A stretch of 64,000 nt of DNA. Origin: Chromatocurvus sp046260765 (GTDB lineage: Bacteria > Pseudomonadota > Gammaproteobacteria > Pseudomonadales > Halieaceae). A program made the position numbers and the translations under genes. The stretch spans positions 62,001 to 126,000 of the forward strand of contig JBHEOO010000001.1 of NCBI GenBank assembly GCA_046260765.1, written 5' to 3'. The notes under the pieces were generated by a model. It did no database searches, was not told the DNA's origin, and saw only the letters and a program-made list of their open reading frames with translations. Positions 53,932 through 62,830 of this stretch are shown one piece after another (positions within the stretch are counted from its first letter, which is position 1; each line of letters opens with the position of its first letter).

Positions 53932-54639
53932 ATGCTGTTGAGAGCACTTTTGGCAACGTTGTTGATGGTATGTGCCAGCGCCAGCGCAGAAGCCCGTAAC
54001 GATGATCCACTCGAGGCAATCAATCGACCCTTGTTCGTAATGAATGATGTGCTTGATCGAGGCGTGCTCAAGCCGGTAGCACGGGGTTATGACCGCGTCG
54101 TGCCGAGACCCGCAAAAACAGGTGTTTCGAATTTTTTCGGCAACCTTCTGGATGTGACCAACACCCTGAATTCCCTGCTGCAGTGGCAGCTTGGTGATGC
54201 CGGTACCAGCGCTGGTCGCGTGTTGGTGAATTCCACACTGGGAATGTTCGGGCTGTTCGATGTTGCCGCCGACATGGGCATTAAGCGCGCGCGCACTGAC
54301 TTTGGCCAGACCCTCGCTGTGTGGGGAGCCCCGGAGGGTCCCTACCTCATGGTTCCGCTACTGGGTCCACGCACACTGCGCAGCGGCACCGGCACGGTGT
54401 TTGACACACTGGCTTCGCCCATCACACAGGTGGATCAGGTGGCGTTTCGCAACAGCACGTTTTTCCTGGAACTGGTGAGTCTACGCGCACAGTTACTGGA
54501 AGCAGATCAGCTGATTTCGGGTGATCGCTATATTTTCGTGCGTGATGCCTACCTGCAGCAGCGCCGCGCATTCATCAGCGGTGGCCAGGTTCAGGATGAT
54601 TTCTCGGAATACGAGGACGACTGGGCTGAAGAGTTCTGA
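53932..54639 (+). CDS. mlaA: MlaA (VacJ) family phospholipid-transport protein
   Basis: The 235-residue protein has a signal peptide and the MlaA domain: DPLEAINRPLFVMNDVLDR, NFFGNLLDVTNTLNSLLQ, NSTLGMFGLFDVAADMG, DFGQTLAVWGAPEGPYLMVPLLGP. MlaA removes misplaced phospholipids from the outer leaflet of the outer membrane, passing them to MlaC. E. coli MlaA is a lipoprotein; here the signal segment reads LLMVCASASAEARND, where the Cys lacks a proper lipobox (Leu-Met-Val-Cys), and a signal peptidase I site is at least as likely. AGGAGG at 53911-53916 is about 15 bases before the ATG 53932, an unusually long spacing. No mlaBCDEF genes are nearby. Confidence 0.9.
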   Translation: MLLRALLATLLMVCASASAEARNDDPLEAINRPLFVMNDVLDRGVLKPVARGYDRVVPRPAKTGVSNFFGNLLDVTNTLNSLLQWQLGDAGTSAGRVLVNSTLGMFGLFDVAADMGIKRARTDFGQTLAVWGAPEGPYLMVPLLGPRTLRSGTGTVFDTLASPITQVDQVAFRNSTFFLELVSLRAQLLEADQLISGDRYIFVRDAYLQQRRAFISGGQVQDDFSEYEDDWAEEF

Positions 54640-54757
54640 GCGCGTAGTCGCAGCGAGTGGAAAAGTGTGAATTGTTACCCAAACCCAATCCTTCTGCTTG
54701 TCTGTACGAATCTGGCGGCGTAGTGTCCGTTTACGTGTTCCAGCAAAGAGCCCCAGG

Positions 54758-55939
54758 ATGACACACAGCGGCAAGGTGCTGGTCATCGACAACGACCCCG
54801 ACCGTGCGAGCCGCTTGATGCGTCTTGTTGAAGGCGCCGGTTTTACCGCCGAATCCGCGGAAGATGTCGCCAATGCATCCCCGACGCTCAGCGAGGCCAG
54901 CGAGCTCGATGTCATTCTCAGTGATCTGGATCTCGAGGATGCAAGCTGGGGTGATACCTCTCGCACACTGACTGAAATGAACGTTGTTGTTCCAGTGATC
55001 ATGTTCAGCGACGAAGCGACCGCAGAAAATATGATGGCGGCACTCAGGCTCGGCGCAAGCGATTTCTTTCGTCGCCCCGTAGACAACCCCGAGGCCCTGT
55101 TTCAGTCGATGGATCGTTGTGTTCGGCAGCGCCAGATGAGTCGCGAGCTCCGGCAGTCCCGTCGCCGTCTGGAGCGCACTAACCGAGAGCTGAACAGCAC
55201 TGTCCGGGTGCTGGAGCAGGACCAGCAGGCCGGTCGACAGGTGCAGATGAAGATGCTGCCGGCAACGCCCCTCGTTCTGGGGGATTATGTTTTCAGCCAC
55301 ACCGTTATCCCGTCGTTATATCTCAGTGGCGACTTCACTGACTATTTTACGGTCGGCATTGACTGCGTGGTGTTTTTCATGGCGGATGTGTCCGGTCATG
55401 GCAGCTCGTCGGCCTTTGCGACAGTGCTGCTGAAAAATCTGTTCGCACGCAAGCGGTCCGACTTCCTGCGCCGCAGTGATCCGACCGTGCTGTCGCCAGT
55501 CAAGATGCTGGAGCTTGCAAACAAGGAACTTCTCGACCTCGGGGCAGACAAATTCGCTACGATGATTGTTGCGGTTCTGGATATGGTGGCAAATCGACTG
55601 ACTTACAGCATTGCGGGACATCTGCCGCTGCCGGTCCTGGTGTCGGGGCGCGGCGCGGAGTACCTGGGCGGCGGGGGAACAGCTGTCGGCATGATGCGGG
55701 ATTCCGACTTCAACCAGCAGACAATCGATCTTCCGGACACGTTTATGCTCGCTCTGTTTTCAGATGGCATACTGGAAATTCTCCCCCCCAGGAACCTGAT
55801 AGAGAAGGAGGAGTTCTTTCTGGACGTTTTTCGTCACGAGGACGAGTCACCCGCTAAACTCGTCACGCGCCTGGGTCTCGACTCTGTGGAAACAGCCCCT
55901 GACGACATAGCGGCGCTGTTCCTGAGCAAAAGGTTGTGA
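54758..55939 (+). CDS. response regulator with PP2C/SpoIIE phosphatase output domain (RssB/RsbU-like)
   Basis: The 393-residue protein begins at the ATG 54758 with a receiver domain (about 5-120): acidic pair Asp11/Asp13, phospho-acceptor Asp56 in LSDLDLED, Ser84, and Arg106 in FFRRPVDN where the usual lysine would be. A coiled coil (about 125-175) leads into a PP2C-type SpoIIE domain (about 190-393) with metal-binding SGDFTDYF, FFMADVSGHGSSSAF, TMIVAVLDMV and LFSDGILEI motifs. It likely dephosphorylates the STAS-domain protein encoded next, 1 base after its stop, giving a partner-switching module that could control biofilm, motility or a sigma factor. No anti-sigma kinase gene is adjacent. 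Confidence 0.88.
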   Translation: MTHSGKVLVIDNDPDRASRLMRLVEGAGFTAESAEDVANASPTLSEASELDVILSDLDLEDASWGDTSRTLTEMNVVVPVIMFSDEATAENMMAALRLGASDFFRRPVDNPEALFQSMDRCVRQRQMSRELRQSRRRLERTNRELNSTVRVLEQDQQAGRQVQMKMLPATPLVLGDYVFSHTVIPSLYLSGDFTDYFTVGIDCVVFFMADVSGHGSSSAFATVLLKNLFARKRSDFLRRSDPTVLSPVKMLELANKELLDLGADKFATMIVAVLDMVANRLTYSIAGHLPLPVLVSGRGAEYLGGGGTAVGMMRDSDFNQQTIDLPDTFMLALFSDGILEILPPRNLIEKEEFFLDVFRHEDESPAKLVTRLGLDSVETAPDDIAALFLSKRL

Positions 55940-55940
55940 C

Positions 55941-56426
55941 ATGACCCAGGGCCGTGTTTTGGCAGCCACTCAGGGCGGTGCCTACGTGCTACGACTCACC
56001 GGGGATGTGCGCATGACCCTGTGTACGTCTATCGACGAATACATCACGCAGATGCTCGAGGATCCTGCTTTTGCGAGCGTGTGGATAGATCTGTGTGATG
56101 TCGAGGGCCTGGACAGCACCACTCTCGGGCAGCTCGCCCGCCTTGCCCAGCGGGTCCATTCACTTCACGGGTTTCGACCGGCAATTTACAGCTGCGACGG
56201 TGGCATCAATCGATTGCTGCATAGCATGGGCTTCCAGCGCCTGTTCGAATTGCATGAGGACGCGTGCAACGACAGTGCTTTTGCCGTTGAAGATATACCG
56301 CTGGTGCCCGGCAGCGAGGACGCGGTAAAAGACCGGGTCATTGAGGCACATCATGCCTTGATGGGTGTCAGTGACGAAAATGCCGAGCGCTTCCGCGACC
56401 TGATGGCCGTACTCGAGGCGTCCTGA
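55941..56426 (+). CDS. STAS-domain anti-sigma factor antagonist
   Basis: The 161-residue protein has one STAS domain (about 8-110). The phosphorylatable serine region DVEGLDSTTLGQLARLA (Ser59 in the DST motif) is intact, and the tail (about 115-161) is helical. Such proteins switch between an anti-sigma kinase and other partners depending on phosphorylation. The gene begins 1 base after the PP2C response regulator, the same order as in several Pseudomonas and Vibrio systems, and ends exactly where the convergent terB-like gene ends. Confidence 0.88.
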   Translation: MTQGRVLAATQGGAYVLRLTGDVRMTLCTSIDEYITQMLEDPAFASVWIDLCDVEGLDSTTLGQLARLAQRVHSLHGFRPAIYSCDGGINRLLHSMGFQRLFELHEDACNDSAFAVEDIPLVPGSEDAVKDRVIEAHHALMGVSDENAERFRDLMAVLEAS

Positions 56427-56879
56427 CTATCCTGAAGCATTGGCCGCGGAGAGTTTCGCCCTGATATAGTCCTCGTGGGCGACGTACACAAGGTCGGCGA
56501 CGCGGCGGATCAGGTGCTCCTCGTATTTGTCCACATCGCCGTCGGCATAGGCAACACGCCACATATCGCCGATGAGCTGAGTTTTCTGCGCCGGCGTGAA
56601 ATGATCATTTACCGTGCGCGTAAACTGGTAAAGCGACGTTGCCGCATCCACCTCCGCATTGGCCAGGCGCAGTAACTCCTCCACTTCCTCATCGGTCAGA
56701 TCCAGACTGCCTTGAAGCATTGCGGTCATTGAGGTTTCTTCAATGCCGTCCTGTGTGAAGTCGGCCCGGGCCGTCTCTATCAACAACGCGGCAGCGGCGA
56801 GATGGCGGCGATGCTCAAGCGTGATATCGTCGTTGTCCGGCGTGTTGATTTCAAACAGTGAAGAGAGTGCCTTTATCAT
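56427..56879 (-). CDS. TerB family (tellurite-resistance/DjlA N-terminal-like) protein
   Basis: The 150-residue all-helical protein has the TerB domain with the acidic metal-site patterns AAALLIETARADFTQDGIEE and WRVAYADGDVDKYEEHLIRRVADLV. This is a common solitary family; tellurite resistance is known only for the ter operon member, so no phenotype is implied. Its start overlaps the end of the transaldolase gene by 4 bases, so the two are translated together. Confidence 0.88.
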   Translation of the reverse strand: MIKALSSLFEINTPDNDDITLEHRRHLAAAALLIETARADFTQDGIEETSMTAMLQGSLDLTDEEVEELLRLANAEVDAATSLYQFTRTVNDHFTPAQKTQLIGDMWRVAYADGDVDKYEEHLIRRVADLVYVAHEDYIRAKLSAANASG

Positions 56880-57829
56880 GTCTGGCTGATGACCTTTTCC
56901 AGTTTTACCTGATCGGTGATGAAATTGCGGATGCCCTCGGCGAGCTTTTCCGTGGCCATGGCGTCCGCATTAAGTCCCAGACGGAAGCTCGGCGCTGTGG
57001 GTGCAATGCGAGGTTCCTCGCTCACCGCGTTGTCCGGACTCAGCTGTCGAGGCAGTTCGCCCGTGTCCTGCGCCAGCTCCTCGAGTAGCGCTGGACTGAT
57101 GGTCAGCCTGTCGCAGCCGGCGAGTGCTTCAATCTGGCCGGCGTTGCGAAAGCTGGCGCCCATCACCGCCGTGTTGTAGCCGTGATGCTTGTAGTACGCA
57201 TAAATGCGGCGCACCGATTGCACGCCCGGATCGTCATCGGCGCTTGCCATGGTCAGATCCGAATTGGCTTTATACCAGTCAAGAATACGGCCCACGAAGG
57301 GCGAAATCAGATAGGCGCCGGCGTCAGCGCAGGCAACTGCCTGGTCGAAACCGAATAGCAGGGTAAGGTTGCAGTTGATGCCCTCGCGTTCGAGTTCGGC
57401 CGCGGCGCGTATGCCTTCCCAGGTAGATGCGATTTTTATCAGCACCCGTTCACGGGCAATACCTGACTCCTCGTAAAGCCCGATAAGCCGCCTTGCACGC
57501 TCCAGGGTGGCCCCGCTGTCAAACGACAGACGCGCGTCCACCTCCGTGGAAATGCGTCCCGGTATCAGCGCAAGGATCTCCCGACCCACGTCCACCGCAA
57601 AGCGGTCGCAGCAGTTGGCCAGCTGTTGTGCATCGTCGCCGCCGAGTTCTGCCGCCCAGGCCCGTGCCTGCTGCATCAGGTTTGCGTAATGGGGCAGTGC
57701 GGATGCCTTCAGAAGAAGCGATGGGTTGGTGGTTGCATCGATGGGTTGATAGCGGCGAATGGCGTCAATGTCCCCGGTGTCGGCGACAACCTCCGTCATC
57801 GTGCGCAGCTGGTCGAGCTTGGATGTCAT
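56876..57829 (-). CDS. tal: transaldolase
   Basis: The 317-residue protein transfers a dihydroxyacetone unit between sugar phosphates in the pentose phosphate pathway. The Schiff-base lysine is Lys132 in IKIASTWEGI and Asp17 is in ADTGDIDAI, the same numbering as E. coli TalB, with IDATTNPSLLL at 30-40. The start is the ATG 57829; a longer frame to 57955 runs into dusA with no family match. It is followed by a TerB gene with a 4-base overlap and preceded by dusA on the same strand. Confidence 0.96.
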   Translation of the reverse strand: MTSKLDQLRTMTEVVADTGDIDAIRRYQPIDATTNPSLLLKASALPHYANLMQQARAWAAELGGDDAQQLANCCDRFAVDVGREILALIPGRISTEVDARLSFDSGATLERARRLIGLYEESGIARERVLIKIASTWEGIRAAAELEREGINCNLTLLFGFDQAVACADAGAYLISPFVGRILDWYKANSDLTMASADDDPGVQSVRRIYAYYKHHGYNTAVMGASFRNAGQIEALAGCDRLTISPALLEELAQDTGELPRQLSPDNAVSEEPRIAPTAPSFRLGLNADAMATEKLAEGIRNFITDQVKLEKVISQT

Positions 57830-57875
57830 GTTCTGTCTCCGGTCAATCCTGCTTGGGGAGGAGGAGGTACGGCAC

Positions 57876-58856
57876 TCAGGCCGCGACGCCTTGAAGCGCC
57901 TGTACCGCATCCTGAAGCACTTGCATGTCGGCGCCCGGCGCGTGCGCGTTTTCACTGAGGTGGCGACGGTAGCGGCGCGCGCCGGGACGCCCTGTAAACA
58001 GTCCCATCATATGCCGCGTAATATGTTTGAGGGCAGTACCCGAGGCGAGTTCACTCTGTATGTAAGGCAGCATCTGATCCACGACCTGCAGCGGGGTGTC
58101 TGCCGGGTCGGTTGCGCCGTAAAAACGTGAATCTACCTGCGACAGCAGCCAGGGGTTCTGGTAGGCCTCACGGCCGAGCATGACGCCGTCGACGTGCGCC
58201 AGGTGAGTGCCGCAGGCTTCAAAGTCCCGAATGCCACCGTTTATGATGATTTCCAGCGCGGGGAAGTCGCGCTTGAGCCGGTACACCCAATCATAATGGA
58301 GCGGTGGAATATCGCGATTTTCCTTCGGTGACAGTCCCTGCAGCCAGGCCTTGCGCGCGTGCACGATGAAGGTTCCGCAGCCGGCACTCGCCACCGGTTC
58401 GACAAAAGCGAGCATCTCCTCATAGTGCTGCATGTCATCAATGCCGATACGGTGTTTCACTGTAATGGGCAGATCACAGGCCTCGCGCATGGCGGCAACG
58501 CCGTCAGCCACACGCTGCGGTTGTGCCATCAGGCAGGCACCGAAAGCGCCGGACTGCACCCGGTCTGACGGACAGCCGCAGTTGAGGTTGACCTCGTCGT
58601 AACCGTAGTCCTGTGCCCAGCGGGCGCAACGAGCGAGATCGGCGGGATCGCTGCCGCCCAGCTGCAGGGCCACCGGGTGCTCTTCTGCACGAAAAAACAG
58701 AAAGCGTTCGCGATCGCCATGAATCAATGCGCCGGTCGTGACCATTTCCGTGTAAAGCGGCGCCCGACGGGTGAGCTGGCGCCAGAAGTAGCGGCAATGC
58801 CGGTCAGACCAGTCCATCATAGGAGCGATGGTGAATGTGCGATCAATCCTCTGCAT
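57876..58856 (-). CDS. dusA: tRNA-dihydrouridine(20/20a) synthase DusA
   Basis: The 326-residue FMN enzyme begins TIAPMMDWSDRHCRYFWRQL, the DusA N-terminus, with the catalytic cysteine in VNLNCGCPSDRVQ (Cys95), ITVKHRIGID, the FIVHARKAWLQGLSPKENR stretch specific for DusA, and GGIRDFEAC. It reduces uridines 20/20a in the D-loop of tRNAs using NADPH. It lies 17 bases after the end of the iron ABC operon on the same strand. Confidence 0.96.
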   Translation of the reverse strand: MQRIDRTFTIAPMMDWSDRHCRYFWRQLTRRAPLYTEMVTTGALIHGDRERFLFFRAEEHPVALQLGGSDPADLARCARWAQDYGYDEVNLNCGCPSDRVQSGAFGACLMAQPQRVADGVAAMREACDLPITVKHRIGIDDMQHYEEMLAFVEPVASAGCGTFIVHARKAWLQGLSPKENRDIPPLHYDWVYRLKRDFPALEIIINGGIRDFEACGTHLAHVDGVMLGREAYQNPWLLSQVDSRFYGATDPADTPLQVVDQMLPYIQSELASGTALKHITRHMMGLFTGRPGARRYRRHLSENAHAPGADMQVLQDAVQALQGVAA

Positions 58857-58873
58857 GACGTCAGTATACCGGT

Positions 58874-59932
58874 TCAGGTGAATACCTGTTGGTCCCCGTT
58901 GAAAATGACCACATGCTGCAGATCAAAGCGCACCGGCAGAAGGCTGCCCTTGTCTGCCTTGATATGGCTGGGTGCCAGGCAGGGCACACGCTGCCCGTCC
59001 GGCAGGAGCAGCTCGTACAGGAAGTTGGCGCCGCGAAACGCCCGGTCCGCCACCCGCAGCTGGATTGTGCTGCTCTCGTCATACTCAATGTCATCGGGGC
59101 GAATCAGCAGTCGCAGCGTCTGGCCGGGGGCAAATGACTGGGATTCCATATCGAGCACGCCAAGGCGGTCGTTCAGTTCGCCGTCGGCGTTTACCGTGAC
59201 GTCGATCAGGCTGCCGCCGCCGATGAACTCGGCGACAAAGGCGTTTGCCGGTCTGTGGTAAAGATTGTAGGGCGCGTCTGTCTGGTCGATACGGCCCTCA
59301 TGCAGCAGGCTGACCCGATCCGCCATGGCGAAAGCCTCATGCTGGTCATGGGTGACCAGTATGGCCGTCACGCCGTCGGCCTTGAGCAGGTCACGGACCT
59401 CTGCGGCCAGCTGGGTGCGCAGTTCGCTGTCCAGACTGGAGAAGGGCTCGTCCATGAGCAGGATTTCCGGTCCTGGCGCAAGCGCCCGGGCCAGTGCGAC
59501 GCGCTGCTGCTGTCCGCCAGAGAGCTCATGGGGCCACGCGCCTGCGCAATCGCCCAGGGACACCATCTTCAGCAGTCGCTCTACACGTGCCCTGCGCTCC
59601 TTACGCTGCAGGTGGCGCAGACCAAAGCCAATATTGGCACTGACATCGAGATGAGGAAAGAGCGCAAAGTCCTGGAACACCATGCCGACGCGACGCTGTT
59701 CCGGACTGACCTGCATGCCCGGCGTGCTGAGGACGCGTCCGCCGACGGCGATGTGCCCCTCACTGACCGCCTGGAACCCCGCAATGGCACGCAGCAGTGT
59801 GGTCTTGCCGCAGCCCGAGGGTCCGAGAAGACAGCCGATCTCGCCTCTGTCCAGTGAAATGCTGGCGCTGTCTACAGCGGTGAAATCACCGAAGCGTACG
59901 CTGACGTCTTTTACATCGAGCTGCTGGGTCAT
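58874..59932 (-). CDS. Fe(3+) ABC transporter ATP-binding protein (FbpC-like)
   Basis: The 352-residue protein has Walker A GPSGCGKTTLLRA, the ABC signature ELSGGQQQRVALARAL, Walker B LLMDEPFSSLD and the H-loop LVTHDQHEAFAMAD. The C-terminal part (about 240-352) is the regulatory TOBE-type domain of the FbpC group. It energises ferric-ion import with the permease and binding protein encoded upstream; it overlaps the permease gene by 4 bases. Confidence 0.92.
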   Translation of the reverse strand: MTQQLDVKDVSVRFGDFTAVDSASISLDRGEIGCLLGPSGCGKTTLLRAIAGFQAVSEGHIAVGGRVLSTPGMQVSPEQRRVGMVFQDFALFPHLDVSANIGFGLRHLQRKERRARVERLLKMVSLGDCAGAWPHELSGGQQQRVALARALAPGPEILLMDEPFSSLDSELRTQLAAEVRDLLKADGVTAILVTHDQHEAFAMADRVSLLHEGRIDQTDAPYNLYHRPANAFVAEFIGGGSLIDVTVNADGELNDRLGVLDMESQSFAPGQTLRLLIRPDDIEYDESSTIQLRVADRAFRGANFLYELLLPDGQRVPCLAPSHIKADKGSLLPVRFDLQHVVIFNGDQQVFT

Positions 59933-61596
59933 GAAGTGGCGTTGTCACTGACCATATTCCGGGTAAGAAGGATAACAGGCAGCAGGCCGATGAGCACGAT
60001 TGCCAGCGCCGGCAGGGCGGCATCAGCCAGGCGCTCGTCCGAGGCCAGTTCGTGGGCGCGCACCGCCAGTGTGTTGAAATTGAAGGGCCGCAGTATGAGG
60101 GTTGTTGGTAACTCCTTGAGTACGTCGACAAAGACCAGCAAAAGGGCGGTCAACAGGCTGCCGCGCAGCATGGGAATATGAATACGGCGCAGTAGTGAGA
60201 GCGGGGGATAACCCAGTGATCGCGCTGACTCGTCGATGCTGGGCCGTATACGTGCCAGCCCGGATTCCACAGTCTGCAGTGAAACGGACAGAAAGCGCAC
60301 GACATAGGCGAACACCAGCGCACCGAGCGTACCGCTGAGCAGCAATCCGGAAGAGATCCCCACATGCTGCCGCAGCCAGCTGTCGACAACGTTGTCGAAC
60401 CAGGCAAAAGGAATCAACACGCCTACCGCGATAACCGTGCCGGGTACGGCGTAACCCATACTCACTACACCGTTCGCCGTGGTCTGGGCGAAACCGGGGA
60501 AAAGGCGCTTGCCATAGCCGAGGAACAGGGCAAGCACGAGACAGCAGGCGGCCGCTATTGCGGCGAGAACAAAGCTGTTGCCTGCAAGCTGCAGGAACGC
60601 CGGCTGAGCCGCTCGCGCCGGAGCCTGCATTACCCAGACAGCCAGTTGGGAGGCGGGGAGCAGAAAACCGGCGATGAGAATCACAGTGGCCAGGCAGATC
60701 GCGGCGGCCGCCCGCCACCCACGCAGCGTTATCCGCCGCGGTGGCTGACGCACGCCTGTGCGGTAAAAACGCAGGCGCCGACGCGACTGACGCTCCAGAA
60801 TAAATAGCATGAAGACGAACAGCATCAGGAATGCGGCAAGCTGCGCAGCGGTCTGCAGTTCGCCCAGACCGTACCAGGTGCGGAAGATGCCGGTGGTGAA
60901 GGCGCTGACCCCAAAGTAGGCAACGGTGCCGTAGTCGGCCAGGGTTTCCATCAGCGCCAGGCTGACTCCCGCCGCAATTGCCGGTCGCGCCAGCGGGAGA
61001 GCGACCAGGAAAAACGTCGCCGGCAAGGTTTTCCCGAGACTTCGGCTGGCCTCCAGCACTGCCGTGGACTGTTCCTGGAAAGCGACGCGGACCAGGAGGT
61101 AGGTGTATGGGTAAAGCACCAGCGACAGCATGCAGACAGCGCCGCCCAGCGAACGGATTTCCGGAAACCAGTAGTCACCATAACGCCAGCCAAAGGCATC
61201 GCGAAGCAGGCTTTGCACCGGGCCCGCGTAGTCGAGCATGCCGGTATAGGTGTAGGCAATAATGTAGGCGGGCATTGCCATGGGCAGCAGCAGTGCCCAG
61301 CTGAAGAAGCGTCGCCCGGGGAACTCGCACATGGCAGTCAGCCAGGCTGCGCTGACGCCCAGAAGCAGCGTTCCCGCGCCGACGCCCAGCATAAGCAGGA
61401 GCGAGTTGACGACATAGTCGCCGAGCACTGTGTCGATCAGATGCTCCCAGGCCGGACTGTAATCGCTGAACAGGCTGCCGATGATCACCAGTATCGGCAG
61501 GGCAATGACCAGCGAGGTCGCGAGCATGCCGCCGCGCCACAGGGAGATGCGGCGCGGCTTCCGGGCAGCGAGGTCTGCGCTTGCAGCTACTTCCAA
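59929..61596 (-). CDS. Fe(3+) ABC transporter permease (FbpB-like)
   Basis: The 555-residue inner-membrane protein has about twelve helices arranged as two fused permease halves, each with an EAA-type loop (EASRSLGKTLPATFFLVALPLARPA in the first, DESARSLGYPPLSLLRRI in the second), as in the FbpB/SfuB ferric iron permeases. It overlaps the ATP-binding gene by 4 bases and the binding-protein gene by 10 bases, so the operon is translated as a unit. Confidence 0.92.
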   Translation of the reverse strand: MEVAASADLAARKPRRISLWRGGMLATSLVIALPILVIIGSLFSDYSPAWEHLIDTVLGDYVVNSLLLMLGVGAGTLLLGVSAAWLTAMCEFPGRRFFSWALLLPMAMPAYIIAYTYTGMLDYAGPVQSLLRDAFGWRYGDYWFPEIRSLGGAVCMLSLVLYPYTYLLVRVAFQEQSTAVLEASRSLGKTLPATFFLVALPLARPAIAAGVSLALMETLADYGTVAYFGVSAFTTGIFRTWYGLGELQTAAQLAAFLMLFVFMLFILERQSRRRLRFYRTGVRQPPRRITLRGWRAAAAICLATVILIAGFLLPASQLAVWVMQAPARAAQPAFLQLAGNSFVLAAIAAACCLVLALFLGYGKRLFPGFAQTTANGVVSMGYAVPGTVIAVGVLIPFAWFDNVVDSWLRQHVGISSGLLLSGTLGALVFAYVVRFLSVSLQTVESGLARIRPSIDESARSLGYPPLSLLRRIHIPMLRGSLLTALLLVFVDVLKELPTTLILRPFNFNTLAVRAHELASDERLADAALPALAIVLIGLLPVILLTRNMVSDNATS

Positions 61597-62636
61597 CTCG
61601 CGCGGTCCATCGCCATCACTGCCTGAGCGTTCAGCCGACCCAGCTCGCTGACATCAAGGGTATCTGCCTTGAATTCACCCCAGGACTGCAGCAGCCGGCT
61701 GGCTGACACGCCCTCGCGCACCGGGTATTCATTATTGGTTTCCGCGTACCAGCGCTGGCTGTCCTCGCGCACGAGAAACTCGATCAGCTGACGCGCGAGG
61801 TCGGGCTGCGCGCTGGCACGGGTCACCCCGGCTCCGCTGATGTTGATGTGTGTACCGCGGTTGGACTGGTTGGGCCAGAGCAACTCTACCTTTTCCGCCG
61901 CCTTGCGCTCCTCGTCATTGTCGGATTGCAGCATTGCACCCAGGTAATAGCTGTTGACCAACGCAACATCGCACTGTCCTGCGGCCACGGCCTTGATCTG
62001 GTCGCGGTCGCCGCCCTGTGGCGGACGCGCAAAGTTGCTCACAAGACCATCTAACCACGCCTGGGTCTGCGCGCTGTCCTTCTTCGCGAGCATCCCGGCT
62101 ACCAGCGACTGGTTGTAGATGTTGCCGGACGAGCGGACACAGACGCGACCCTTCCACTGGGGATCGGCGAGGTCTTCATAGTCCTGCAGCGCATCTTTTT
62201 TGACGCGTTCCGGTGCGATGATCATTACACGAGCACGCACAGACAACCCATACCATAGATTGTCCGGGCTGCGCAGATTTTCGGGAACTGCGGCCATCAG
62301 GGCGTCGGAGGAGACCGGCTGCAGCACCCCTGCCTGCTTCGCCCGGTACAGGCGACCGGCGTCGCTGGTCAGGAGAACATCTGCGGGCGAGTTGCGGCTC
62401 TCTGTCATCAGTCGGGTAATCAGTGCATCGCCGCTGCCGGTGACCAGGTTGACCTCTACTCCGGTTTCATCGCTGAAGCGGTCCAGCAGAGGCTTGATCA
62501 GGGCTTCCTGGCGCGCCGAGTAGATGTTCAACGTTGCGGCGGCGCTGCCAGCGGACGCGACTGCCGTGGCGACGGCTGCTGCGAAAAGTAGAGCGAGTCT
62601 TGTGCTGTGTCGTCGAGGATGCTGCTTTTTGAACAT
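61587..62636 (-). CDS. Fe(3+) ABC transporter substrate-binding protein (FbpA/FutA-like)
   Basis: The 349-residue periplasmic protein has a signal peptide (about 1-34, ending SAAATLN) and the ferric-binding-protein fold (NIYSARQEALIKPLLDRFS, ETGVEVNLVTGSGDALI). The iron-ligand tyrosine pair is in LVNSYYLG. It captures free or chelated ferric iron and delivers it to the permease. It is the first gene of the operon and lies directly downstream of a Fur-box-like element. Confidence 0.94.
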   Translation of the reverse strand: MFKKQHPRRHSTRLALLFAAAVATAVASAGSAAATLNIYSARQEALIKPLLDRFSDETGVEVNLVTGSGDALITRLMTESRNSPADVLLTSDAGRLYRAKQAGVLQPVSSDALMAAVPENLRSPDNLWYGLSVRARVMIIAPERVKKDALQDYEDLADPQWKGRVCVRSSGNIYNQSLVAGMLAKKDSAQTQAWLDGLVSNFARPPQGGDRDQIKAVAAGQCDVALVNSYYLGAMLQSDNDEERKAAEKVELLWPNQSNRGTHINISGAGVTRASAQPDLARQLIEFLVREDSQRWYAETNNEYPVREGVSASRLLQSWGEFKADTLDVSELGRLNAQAVMAMDRASWK

Positions 62637-62661
62637 GTGAACCTCTTACTGTCGTATTAGT

Positions 62662-62683
62662 GATAACGCTAATTATTCTCATT
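62662..62683. promoter_or_regulatory. probable Fur box upstream of the iron ABC operon
   Basis: GATAACGCTAATTATTCTC followed by ATT matches the repeated GATAAT-type Fur hexamers in both orientations (GATAA, ATTAT, and GAGAAT on the other strand). It lies 26 bases before the FbpA-like start on the minus strand, where a promoter should be. Repression by Fur with iron is inferred. Confidence 0.65.
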
Positions 62684-62743
62684 GAGACGCCCGATTGCAA
62701 CACCTTAAGTTGATTGGCGTAGCCATCGGATCTTAGGCCTCGG

Positions 62744-62771
62744 ATGTTGGCCCTCGCATGTTGGCCCTCGC
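62744..62771. repeat. 14-base tandem duplication between divergent genes
   Basis: ATGTTGGCCCTCGC at 62744-62757 is repeated exactly at 62758-62771, and ATTGGC follows as a partial third copy. It sits between the Fur box and the hydrolase gene. Confidence 0.8.
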
Positions 62772-62830
62772 ATTGGCAATGAACGCTGCGAAGGCTAGCA
62801 TAGCGGCCCATGCAAAGGACCCCTGAATCT

